Below the pieces are notes generated by a model that was not told the DNA's origin, did not search any database, and saw only the letters and a list, made by a program, of their open reading frames with translations. Position numbers and translations under genes: made by a program. DNA of 64,000 nucleotides from a virus, in IMG/VR virus record IMGVR_UViG_3300009164_000061, positions 1 through 64,000 of that record; one strand, 5' to 3'. Positions 43,584 through 50,421 of this stretch are shown here, in pieces. Each line of letters begins with the position of its first letter. Position 1 is the first letter of the stretch.

Positions 43584-43866
43584 TCCAGCCAGAGCAAAAG
43601 AAGTCTGCTTAATAACAGCTGTCACTGGAGAAGCCCAAACTCATCTATGCGTTATTGGTACGTTTAGGGGAGCCTATAAAATTGCACTGTTTGAAGCTGC
43701 AATTTCTTTTCCAAATTTAACAGAACGCGCTGCCCAGACCCTAATGAATCAAACTGGCTCAGTTAAACTTTGGGATACCAAAAAGTTTGCATATGAAGAA
43801 GAGGCCAGGTGGTCGCCAATTGGAAAGATAATTTCAGTCTGTAAAGTTCCAGTAAAACATACATAA
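43576..43866 (+). CDS. Small hypothetical protein (96 aa)
   Basis: Overlaps the previous gene by eight bases. It is alpha/beta with a likely edge strand (EVCLITAVTGEAQTHLCVIGTF) and a basic C-terminus. The stop is directly followed by a perfect bidirectional terminator. No family is recognised. Confidence 0.6.
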   Translation: MPSPARAKEVCLITAVTGEAQTHLCVIGTFRGAYKIALFEAAISFPNLTERAAQTLMNQTGSVKLWDTKKFAYEEEARWSPIGKIISVCKVPVKHT

Positions 43867-43893
43867 AAAAAGAGAGCAATTGCTCTCTTTTTT
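43866..43893. terminator. Bidirectional intrinsic terminator
   Basis: A perfect 28-base palindrome centred on GCAATTGC with flanking A6 and T6 runs, between convergent genes; it can stop transcription on both strands. Confidence 0.9.
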
Positions 43894-43909
43894 ATTTAAG
43901 TAAGTTAGG

Positions 43910-44107
43910 TTATTCGATTAGGCCTAGAATCTTTGATTCTTGAACCGCTTCTAATTGACATGGGGAAATTCCTTCACCAAATCTTTTTAATAATTTTTCT
44001 TCGGCTTCTCCAATTGAAGTTGCTTCAACCAAGTACTGTTCACGAATTTTTTTCGTTTTGCCGTTGTCGTCTTCCGACTCAAATCTTAATTTTGCTAGAT
44101 AATACAT
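43910..44107 (-). CDS. DUF4494-like small protein (65 aa)
   Basis: YYLAKLRFESEDDNGKTKKIREQYLVEA followed by SIGEAEEKLLKRFG matches the DUF4494 pattern found in Bacteroidota and their phages (beta strands then a helix). Function is unknown. A TAGTATAAC box precedes it on the minus strand at about 44126-44136, so it is transcribed separately from the CTS gene upstream. Confidence 0.7.
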   Translation of the reverse strand: MYYLAKLRFESEDDNGKTKKIREQYLVEATSIGEAEEKLLKRFGEGISPCQLEAVQESKILGLIE

Positions 44108-44143
44108 ATTGCTTTTAAATTTATGTTATGTTATACTAGTAAA

Positions 44144-44710
44144 TTATCGAGTAGTTTTACGAGGGTTTAAAGATTGAGGCATTTTACCAGTTTCCATATT
44201 AGTATCTTTTTTAGAACCATTTAACACTCCATTGTCTGGAATATTATTTGTCTTTGCAAATACCTTTTTCTTATTCATAGACTCTTCAGTTTTCTGTGCA
44301 GATTTTAAAGCACCTGGAGCTGGATAACCTTTTTCTCCTGGCTTTGCAGGTTTTTCTCCACGCTTTCTTTTTGCATTAATATTATCCCATAAACCTTTTT
44401 TCTTTTCGGAAATTTCTAGGCTTGCTAATAGTGCATCAGACTCGTCTGCAAAACTTTGAGCAATATCTTCTCCAAATTCGTCATAAATTTTTGTAATAAG
44501 ATCATTTTGTAAATCTTTAATTCGGCTTGCCGTTTCATACTTATTGGAGTGTTGATCAATTTCAACTGGCTCATTTGTATAGTTACTAGCTAATTCAATT
44601 AGATCTTTTGAAATATTATGGTAAAAAGAATCCGATTTTGTATTTGGTGCTTGGTGGAATTCATCGTAACTCTCTTCAAAGCTTTCAAATAGTGCAATGT
44701 AATTTTTCAT
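44144..44710 (-). CDS. Probable internal head protein with capsid-targeting N-terminus (188 aa)
   Basis: MKNYIALFESFEES has the K-x-Y-x-x-x-F pattern and possible cuts after LFE (9) or FEE (13). A helical domain follows. KKGLWDNINAKRKRGEKPAKPGEKGYP (about 105-130) is a basic motif that recurs in phage structural proteins. The C-terminal 60 residues are basic and disordered, suited to DNA binding in the head. A GATAAATAA late box lies 25 bases upstream on the minus strand. Confidence 0.65.
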   Translation of the reverse strand: MKNYIALFESFEESYDEFHQAPNTKSDSFYHNISKDLIELASNYTNEPVEIDQHSNKYETASRIKDLQNDLITKIYDEFGEDIAQSFADESDALLASLEISEKKKGLWDNINAKRKRGEKPAKPGEKGYPAPGALKSAQKTEESMNKKKVFAKTNNIPDNGVLNGSKKDTNMETGKMPQSLNPRKTTR

Positions 44711-44718
44711 TTGTTTTT

Positions 44719-44727
44719 GGTATAATT
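44719..44727 (+). promoter_or_regulatory. Non-late promoter box GGTATAATT
   Basis: TTTGGTATAATTTTA lies 19 bases before the Fpg ATG on the plus strand. Confidence 0.45.
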
Positions 44728-44735
44728 TTATAAAC

Positions 44736-44744
44736 TTATTTATC
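44736..44744 (-). promoter_or_regulatory. Late promoter box GATAAATAA
   Basis: Minus-strand GATAAATAAG serves the 188-aa CTS gene; the box also abuts the ATG of the divergent Fpg gene two bases away. Confidence 0.6.
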
Positions 44745-44746
44745 TA

Positions 44747-45553
44747 ATGCCAGAAGGTCCGGAATGCAGACGAGTTTACGAGGGAATCTCGGAAATCGCT
44801 AAAACAAAAACAATTAGTCAATTTGAGGTGCTAGGTGGCCGTTTCCTAAAAAGGGCTCCCGATCTTAACGTTAAAACATCGGTGCCAGTCCGTGTGACCG
44901 GCGGTGGAGTTAAGGGCAAATTCATCTGGCTGGAATTTAGTGACGAGACATGCCTCTGGATAACACTGGGAATGAGCGGGTACTGGTCAACTGGCCTTAA
45001 GCCTCATAGCCATTTCCGAATAGGTTTTGAGGATGGTACGTCTCTGTATTTTGTTGATCAGCGCCGATTCGGTACCTTAAAGTTCACACTGAAGTCAGAG
45101 CTTTCAAAAAAATTGGAGAGCCTTGGGCTTGACATGTTAAACGATCAAACTTCCAGCATGTATGATTTTGTTAGAAAGGTTGAACTGCCTAAAGTTCAGA
45201 AAAAAACTGTTGCAGAAGCACTAATGAATCAGTCCTTGTTTGCTGGCATTGGTAATTATATTAAATGTGAAATGCTCTATCGCTCTAAAATATCTCCATA
45301 TCGATTGGTGCAAGATTTAACACAAGATGAGATCTGTCAATTATGGAATTGGGGTAAATTAATAATGAAAGCTTCATACGATCAAGGCGGAGCAAGTATC
45401 AGAAATTATCGCCAAGTAAATGGAGAAGCTGGCGACTTTACCTTTGAGTTTGAAGTCTATGCTCAAAAACAGGATCCATTAGGCAATGTAGTGGTTAGGG
45501 AAGAAACACCAGACGGTCGCACAACACATTGGGTTCCAAGTCTACAATCATAG
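44747..45553 (+). CDS. mutM: Formamidopyrimidine-DNA glycosylase, zincless (268 aa)
   Basis: The N-terminus MPEGPECRR gives the catalytic Pro2 and Glu3; ITLGMSGYW, HFRIGFEDGTSLYFVDQRRFG and NQSLFAGIGNYIKCEMLY (helix-two-turn-helix) are all present. The C-terminal finger YAQKQDPLGNVV followed by RTTHWVPSLQ keeps the Arg loop but has lost all four zinc cysteines, as in plant Fpg and NEIL1-type zincless fingers. It removes oxidised purines. It is the only plus gene diverging from the CTS gene at 44710. Confidence 0.92.
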   Translation: MPEGPECRRVYEGISEIAKTKTISQFEVLGGRFLKRAPDLNVKTSVPVRVTGGGVKGKFIWLEFSDETCLWITLGMSGYWSTGLKPHSHFRIGFEDGTSLYFVDQRRFGTLKFTLKSELSKKLESLGLDMLNDQTSSMYDFVRKVELPKVQKKTVAEALMNQSLFAGIGNYIKCEMLYRSKISPYRLVQDLTQDEICQLWNWGKLIMKASYDQGGASIRNYRQVNGEAGDFTFEFEVYAQKQDPLGNVVVREETPDGRTTHWVPSLQS

Positions 45554-45560
45554 TATAATA
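45552..45560 (+). promoter_or_regulatory. Non-late promoter box AGTATAATA
   Basis: CATAGTATAATAAAA overlaps the Fpg stop and precedes the next ATG by five bases. Confidence 0.5.
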
Positions 45561-45565
45561 AAAAC

Positions 45566-45919
45566 ATGAAAGATATTATTGACTTAGGCAATCTAGTATT
45601 TAATCAGCTAGTAAAATCACATGGGGAACTTGAAGAGTCTAGGACCCTGTTTCTTTATGGAATCACAGTTGGTTCAGATTGGCAAGTATTGGGTTCAGTA
45701 AAGGTCGTAATAATTGACCAAACTGGAGTATCAATTAATTTTGAAGATCCTGTAATTACTGAGGTAAACAGTCAATGGAAACAAATAATTACAAATCGCC
45801 AAGGAGTTAAAGCAGCAGCTGAAATTTCAAAAATAAAATCAAATAATAAACAATTTAAGGACGGGGAAACCTATGAATTTTGGCAAAACGAAGGTCCTTG
45901 GAGAGAAATAAATTTTTAA
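45566..45919 (+). CDS. Hypothetical protein (117 aa)
   Basis: Alpha/beta protein with a helix (DIIDLGNLVFNQLVKSHGELEE) and strands (TLFLYGITVGSDWQVLGSVKVVII). It is followed after two bases by a 48-aa gene and then thymidylate synthase, forming a small metabolic operon. No family is recognised. Confidence 0.6.
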   Translation: MKDIIDLGNLVFNQLVKSHGELEESRTLFLYGITVGSDWQVLGSVKVVIIDQTGVSINFEDPVITEVNSQWKQIITNRQGVKAAAEISKIKSNNKQFKDGETYEFWQNEGPWREINF

Positions 45920-45921
45920 CT

Positions 45922-46068
45922 ATGAACAAAGAAGAAGCAAAAGACCTATTAATCAAAGTATTATACAGTCAAGTAATGGACTTATCAATGATGTCTAAAA
46001 TTGAATTAGGTGATGACGTAATCGCTGAAATTAAACGACTTAACCAAATTATTAATGAACCGTTTTAA
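45922..46068 (+). CDS. Small hypothetical protein (48 aa)
   Basis: Starts at ATG 45922 (MNKEEAKDLLIKVLYSQVM) just after the previous stop; a longer frame from 45880 overlaps the upstream gene. A single amphipathic helical protein, two bases before the thymidylate synthase gene. Function is unknown. Confidence 0.55.
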   Translation: MNKEEAKDLLIKVLYSQVMDLSMMSKIELGDDVIAEIKRLNQIINEPF

Positions 46069-46070
46069 TT

Positions 46071-47369
46071 ATGAATAGTTTAGATAAACAATATCAAGCA
46101 CTACTCCAAGATATTTTAGATAATGGAGTAACCAAATCTGACAGAACAGGAACTGGTACGATTTCGGTATTTGGAAGACAAATCAGACACAAAATGTCAG
46201 AAGGATTTCCTTTACTTACAACTAAGAAGATGCCATTTAAAACTATTGTAACTGAATTGTTATGGTTCCTACGTGGCGATACTAATATCAAGTTCTTAGT
46301 TGATAACGGATGTCATATTTGGGATGGTGATGCATATAAGAATTATGAAAAGACCGTTAAGCTATCAATTGATAAAGCTACTGACGAGGGTATACTTAAA
46401 GAGGCAACTGATTACAATATTCTAAGTAAAGAAGGATTTATTGAACGTATTAAAACAGATGATGAGTTTGCTAAGAAGTGGGGGGAGTTAGGTTCAATTT
46501 ACGGTAAGCAATGGAGAAAATGGAACAAAGTAAATTTTGATAACATGATAGTAGATTACAGTGGAGACAATACTGGATATACCTTACATGAACCTATAGA
46601 CCAAATAGCAAACCTAATCAACGACCTTAAAACAAATCCAGACTCAAGACGATTGATGGTTAGTGCTTGGAATGTGGGTGAATTAAACCAAATGGTTCTC
46701 CCACCTTGTCATTATGGATTTCAAGTTTATACGAGAGAGTTGAGTTGGGAAGAAAGAGAAGACTATGGTTATAAGATAAATATAGATGGAATATTAACAA
46801 AAGAATGGGCTGACAAGTTACGTTTACCGACAAGAGCAATCTCTTTAATGTGGAATCAACGTTCAGTAGATACGTTTTTAGGTTTACCATTCAATATTGC
46901 TTCTTATGGATTGTTATTGGAAATCATTGCTACTTCAGTTAATATGGTACCTGACGAATTGATAGGAAATTTAGGTGATACTCATTTATATTCAAATCAT
47001 ATTGAACAAGCAAAAGAACAAATTGGAAGAAAATATGACCATGAAGAACGGGGGTCTATGTTGAAAGATGCAATGGGACCGGTCGCGTACCAGTCAGCGG
47101 TTGCTGAACTAATGCCATTCGGCGGAGGTCTTTCTGAATATTATGATATTTATAAGATTCCATATTATAGTAGAGTACCGTTTGAATTACCTTCTTTAAA
47201 TATTAATACTGAGTTTTGGGCTAGAGAAACTGAAGATGGCCCAATAGAGGCAATCTCAATATTTAATAATTTCACTGATGATAATTTTTGTAAGTGTTTA
47301 TTGGAGGAAGATATTCAATTAGGCAATTATCAATCACATCAATCAATTAAAGCGCCTTTATCCAATTAA
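46071..47369 (+). CDS. thyA: Thymidylate synthase, long variant (432 aa)
   Basis: SDRTGTGTISVFGRQIRHKM, the catalytic LPPCHYGFQVY, NQRSVDTFLGLPFNIASY and DTHLYSNH show the folate-dependent ThyA family. The Asn of PFNIASY is kept, which favours dUMP as substrate rather than dCMP. It is about 165 residues longer than E. coli ThyA (264 aa), because of insertions in the first half (an ISL-TDEGIL segment near 100-150) and near residue 325-410, before the C-terminal NYQSHQSIKAPLSN. It supplies dTMP for the AT-rich genome. Confidence 0.92.
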   Translation: MNSLDKQYQALLQDILDNGVTKSDRTGTGTISVFGRQIRHKMSEGFPLLTTKKMPFKTIVTELLWFLRGDTNIKFLVDNGCHIWDGDAYKNYEKTVKLSIDKATDEGILKEATDYNILSKEGFIERIKTDDEFAKKWGELGSIYGKQWRKWNKVNFDNMIVDYSGDNTGYTLHEPIDQIANLINDLKTNPDSRRLMVSAWNVGELNQMVLPPCHYGFQVYTRELSWEEREDYGYKINIDGILTKEWADKLRLPTRAISLMWNQRSVDTFLGLPFNIASYGLLLEIIATSVNMVPDELIGNLGDTHLYSNHIEQAKEQIGRKYDHEERGSMLKDAMGPVAYQSAVAELMPFGGGLSEYYDIYKIPYYSRVPFELPSLNINTEFWARETEDGPIEAISIFNNFTDDNFCKCLLEEDIQLGNYQSHQSIKAPLSN

Positions 47370-47372
47370 GAT

Positions 47373-47720
47373 ATGGAAATTAGAAAAATAACATATAAGG
47401 AAGTTGATCATGAATTCAGCGAACTTAAGCCTGATCTATTAGACGAATATGCAACTTATTATGGGTGCTTTATTAAAGATGAATTGGTTGGAGTAGTTTC
47501 ATATGTTGAACACGCTGCTGTAATTTATCTTTGTCATGCATACGTTAAAGAAGAACACAGAAGTCAGGGTATCTATAAATTATTGTGGAACTATAGAGAC
47601 TCTAAAATAAAAGAATCAGATAAATCTATTTATGCACACTGTAATGTTGATAGTTTAAAATATTTTATCAACAACGGATATGCAATTGAAAAGGCCCTAT
47701 TTAAAGTAGTTAAATTATGA
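47373..47720 (+). CDS. GNAT-family acetyltransferase (115 aa)
   Basis: VGVVSYVEHAAVIYLCHAYVKEEHRSQGIYKLLW has the acetyl-CoA-binding motif A (R-x-x-G-x-[YG]-x-x-L), followed by KSIYAHCNVDSLKYFINNGYAIE (motif B). The protein is at the small end of the family. The acceptor is unknown. It overlaps the next gene by four bases. Confidence 0.75.
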   Translation: MEIRKITYKEVDHEFSELKPDLLDEYATYYGCFIKDELVGVVSYVEHAAVIYLCHAYVKEEHRSQGIYKLLWNYRDSKIKESDKSIYAHCNVDSLKYFINNGYAIEKALFKVVKL

Positions 47721-47923
47721 AGAAAGTATTAAGAATTGAACCGTATTGTTATAAAACATGGTCACCAGTCTTTAAGCAAATTGGCTTAATTTCCCCGTAT
47801 ATTACATATAATCCAGAAGGTCACTTTATTGAATCTGGAGTTAGCTCTTGGCTATTAATAGTAAGTTTTAATATACTCATTTGGGATTTTGGATTCAGGA
47901 TCTATTATGATCTTGAATATTAG
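47717..47923 (+). CDS. Small hypothetical protein (68 aa)
   Basis: Overlaps the GNAT gene by four bases (ATGA) and runs head-on into the lysin gene with a four-base overlap. A hydrophobic stretch (SSWLLIVSFNILIWDFGF) could be a membrane helix. No family is recognised. Confidence 0.5.
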   Translation: MKKVLRIEPYCYKTWSPVFKQIGLISPYITYNPEGHFIESGVSSWLLIVSFNILIWDFGFRIYYDLEY

Positions 47924-49254
47924 GCAGTTTCAGTTGAGTCTAATGAACTTGCAAAAGCTTTTGCTTTTTGTAAACCTGCTGAAACTACTGCTCCATTTAA
48001 CGAAGTTCCCCAACCTGCATTTGCTCTAATATAGTCAGTAACTGCTGAATCTAAATCCGAATAGTTATTTGGATTTTTACCGTGTCTCTTAAATGAATCT
48101 ATGAAATACAGGATTGCAAATTCTGCTGCAACTTCAGGTTTTTCAAGAAGTTCAGGATTTTTAACAATATTAATATTACCTAAAGACTGATTTGAACTAT
48201 TATAAATCTTTTGTAAGTTTTCGTAATTTCCTTTAAATGTTATTCCGTTAAAACCTCTTCCTCTGTATTTTTCTCCATCTCCGGATTCAGTATTACCGTT
48301 CATTCCTCCATACACAGCTTCCCAAAATTTACTGTCAAAGCCAGCTTTACCCAATTGTCTCCAACCTTCAATTTCTTCATCTGCGTATTTTGAAATTCTG
48401 GCTCCAAATACCTCTTTCATTCTTGCAATTGGCGTACTAAAATAGGAAGTTTCACTACCTCCTTTTGCTGACTCTTTTGAAATTACTCCTAAAATTGCTT
48501 TACGTGCAAATTCATTAGTTATTCCATTTTTGTCCATTGATTTTTCTAATGCAACCATATTTTCTTTTGGAAAGCCTCCTTCCGCTTTAAAATTAGTACC
48601 CTTACCTGCAGTCAATGAAGTTGAATATTTGTCTAAATCAGCTTGAGAAAAATTCTTTTCTTTTAATTTTGTAATAAGTCTCTTAATTAAGTCTGAGTCA
48701 ATTACAATACCGCTGCTAGATAAATTACTAGCGGTTGCTTCTGCGCCAGTCAACCCAGTAACTTCAATTGGGTCATCCGTCTTTACATTAGACGTTCTTG
48801 AATTTTCTGGACGAGTTCCATAAGACAGGTGAAAGTGTCCAGCAGTTGCGGCCTTAGTTGGATTAGAGTATTCATCAATGTAACTGAAACCTGGAGTACC
48901 ATCAGATACTCGGTTTAACACAGAAATCATTTTACTACGAGAGTCTTCTGTATTTGGAGTAACTACAAGATCGACCGCTTGACCTTTTGTATGTCTACTA
49001 ACATAAGATAAATTGTGATGAAATGCATCATTTCCACTAGTTACTTTAACTTGGATATTAGGCGCAATCTTTTTAAATTCAGATAATACTACTTCAGCTA
49101 TTTTTTGAATATCATCTGTAATATCTCCACCGCTACTAAGCTCTTTTGATTTTTCAGCATACCCTAGATCGGAAAGTTTATCTCTTAATTCGTCAGCATT
49201 TGATGCTTCAGTTAGTGTATTTTTAAAGTCAGTATATGATTTAATTTTGATCAT
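47920..49254 (-). CDS. Cell-wall hydrolase: M15-like peptidase plus GH19-like lysozyme domain, with capsid-targeting N-terminus (444 aa)
   Basis: MIKIKSYTDFKNTLTEA matches the capsid-targeting pattern, cut after LTE (16). Residues 60-150 resemble a D-Ala-D-Ala peptidase (M15): NAFHHNLSYVSRHTKGQAVDLVV with His/Asp zinc ligands and AGHFHLSYGTRPE. Residues 240-440 resemble GH19 chitinase/lysozyme: AILGVISKESAKGG and SGDGEKYRGRGFNGITFKG. It overlaps the peptidoglycan-binding gene upstream by one base. It could be an ordinary endolysin, but the leader suggests packaging in the head. Confidence 0.8.
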   Translation of the reverse strand: MIKIKSYTDFKNTLTEASNADELRDKLSDLGYAEKSKELSSGGDITDDIQKIAEVVLSEFKKIAPNIQVKVTSGNDAFHHNLSYVSRHTKGQAVDLVVTPNTEDSRSKMISVLNRVSDGTPGFSYIDEYSNPTKAATAGHFHLSYGTRPENSRTSNVKTDDPIEVTGLTGAEATASNLSSSGIVIDSDLIKRLITKLKEKNFSQADLDKYSTSLTAGKGTNFKAEGGFPKENMVALEKSMDKNGITNEFARKAILGVISKESAKGGSETSYFSTPIARMKEVFGARISKYADEEIEGWRQLGKAGFDSKFWEAVYGGMNGNTESGDGEKYRGRGFNGITFKGNYENLQKIYNSSNQSLGNINIVKNPELLEKPEVAAEFAILYFIDSFKRHGKNPNNYSDLDSAVTDYIRANAGWGTSLNGAVVSAGLQKAKAFASSLDSTETA

Positions 49255-49619
49255 TATATTCCCTGATCTTTTTTAGTATCCTCATTAAATTTCTTTATTG
49301 CATTGGCTGTTTCTGGTCCAAAATAACCGTCTACTCCAAATTTCGGAAGTGGATAACCTAAGAAAATTAGGGCAGTTTGAATATTTTCAACCATCTTTGA
49401 ATACTGCATTTCTCCTAATTTTTGAACCGGTACAGCCTTATTTGCTCCTGCGAAGTCTTCAAGGGTTTTATAAAATTCAGAAATTTTATCGTCAATTAAA
49501 TCCTGATTATCGGTATTGCCCTGCTTCTTGACTGTGCCTTCTTCGCTTTTACCAGTTAGCCAGTCTAAGAAACCGCCTTCATTAAGATTTGAATTAAATT
49601 CTGTAAATGTCTTAATCAT
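49254..49619 (-). CDS. Peptidoglycan-binding protein with capsid-targeting N-terminus (121 aa)
   Basis: MIKTFTEFNSNLNEGG is a clear capsid-targeting leader (cut after LNE, 14). Residues 75-120 form a PG_binding_1 domain: ENIQTALIFLGYPLPKFGVD and YFGPETANAIKKF. It is upstream of and overlaps the M15-GH19 gene, so the two may act as a pair. A GATAAATAA box lies 38 bases upstream. Confidence 0.8.
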   Translation of the reverse strand: MIKTFTEFNSNLNEGGFLDWLTGKSEEGTVKKQGNTDNQDLIDDKISEFYKTLEDFAGANKAVPVQKLGEMQYSKMVENIQTALIFLGYPLPKFGVDGYFGPETANAIKKFNEDTKKDQGI

Positions 49620-49657
49620 GTTAAACTTTAAATGTTTATTGTGTAATAGATACTAAA

Positions 49658-49666
49658 TTATTTATC
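49658..49666 (-). promoter_or_regulatory. Late promoter box GATAAATAA
   Basis: Minus-strand GATAAATAATT for the PG-binding/lysin pair; on the plus strand the complement abuts the next ATG (49669). Confidence 0.6.
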
Positions 49667-49668
49667 TA

Positions 49669-50421
49669 ATGTCTGAATCAATTAAACGAGTTGTGCTGAA
49701 TGGATTTCGATACTATCAAGTATCTGACTCAACTGGAATACTTGGAACTTTCCCAAGTGTAACCTCTGTACTTGGAGATACCTCTGATAAATCTGGACTT
49801 GATGCTTGGAGAAACCGTATAGGTCACCAAAAAGCTGATCAAATCGGCCAAGATGCAGCTAACCGAGGAACTGTGATGCACCGGTTATGCGAAATTTATC
49901 TTAATCTGCCGCAGTCGATGTCTGCAAAAGACAGACTTGAGGACACTTTGTCCTTGGCCAGAATAGATGATGAAATTGATCAATTTGATAATCGGGCAAA
50001 AATTGTGGGAGGCATGCTCTTCTATAATTTTATAAAATCAAATTCATTTGACGAAATTAAACGAGTAATTGCTCAAGAGCGATTCTTATGGACGGCTAGA
50101 GATGGTGGATTTGCTGGCACAGTTGATAATGTTTCTGAATTAATAACTGGCGACCATGCAATTGTAGATTTTAAGACCGCTCGTAAACCCAAGGAAGAAA
50201 AATGGATTGAAGATTATAAGCACCAAGTCGCAGCATATTCGGTTGCAGTTTGGGACCGTATGCAGGTTAAGACAGTTACTTGTAGAATTTGGATTTCAAA
50301 CGAATTAAACTTAGCTCCACAACACTTTAGAATGGACTCTAGTGAAATGAGAGAATACTATTTTAAATTCAGAGAAAGATTGGCAGAGTTCTATCGAAAG
50401 AATCCGCCAATTGTGATTTAG
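49669..50421 (+). CDS. PD-(D/E)XK nuclease, Cas4/RecB-like exonuclease (250 aa)
   Basis: FAGTVDNVSELITGDHAIVDFKTARKPKEEKWIEDYKHQVAAYSVAVWD contains the D-x(n)-DxK core and the QxxxY motif of the RecB/Cas4-type nucleases. The opening YYQVSDSTGILGTFPSVTSVLGD and GTVMHRLCEIYL fit phage relatives. It probably processes DNA ends in recombination. It ends head-on against the 654-aa minus gene with a four-base overlap. Confidence 0.85.
   Translation: MSESIKRVVLNGFRYYQVSDSTGILGTFPSVTSVLGDTSDKSGLDAWRNRIGHQKADQIGQDAANRGTVMHRLCEIYLNLPQSMSAKDRLEDTLSLARIDDEIDQFDNRAKIVGGMLFYNFIKSNSFDEIKRVIAQERFLWTARDGGFAGTVDNVSELITGDHAIVDFKTARKPKEEKWIEDYKHQVAAYSVAVWDRMQVKTVTCRIWISNELNLAPQHFRMDSSEMREYYFKFRERLAEFYRKNPPIVI

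Noticed and set aside
46071-47369. dCMP or dUMP hydroxymethylase making a modified base
   Set aside because: The residue that sets pyrimidine choice is Asn as in ThyA, not Asp as in dCMP hydroxymethylase, and no other base-modification enzyme is clear in the window. It cannot fully exclude dUMP hydroxymethylation.
47920-49254. Plain endolysin without special targeting
   Set aside because: Not excluded, but the leader MIKIKSYTDFKNTLTEA matches the shared pattern and its partner gene carries an even clearer one, so packaging is preferred.
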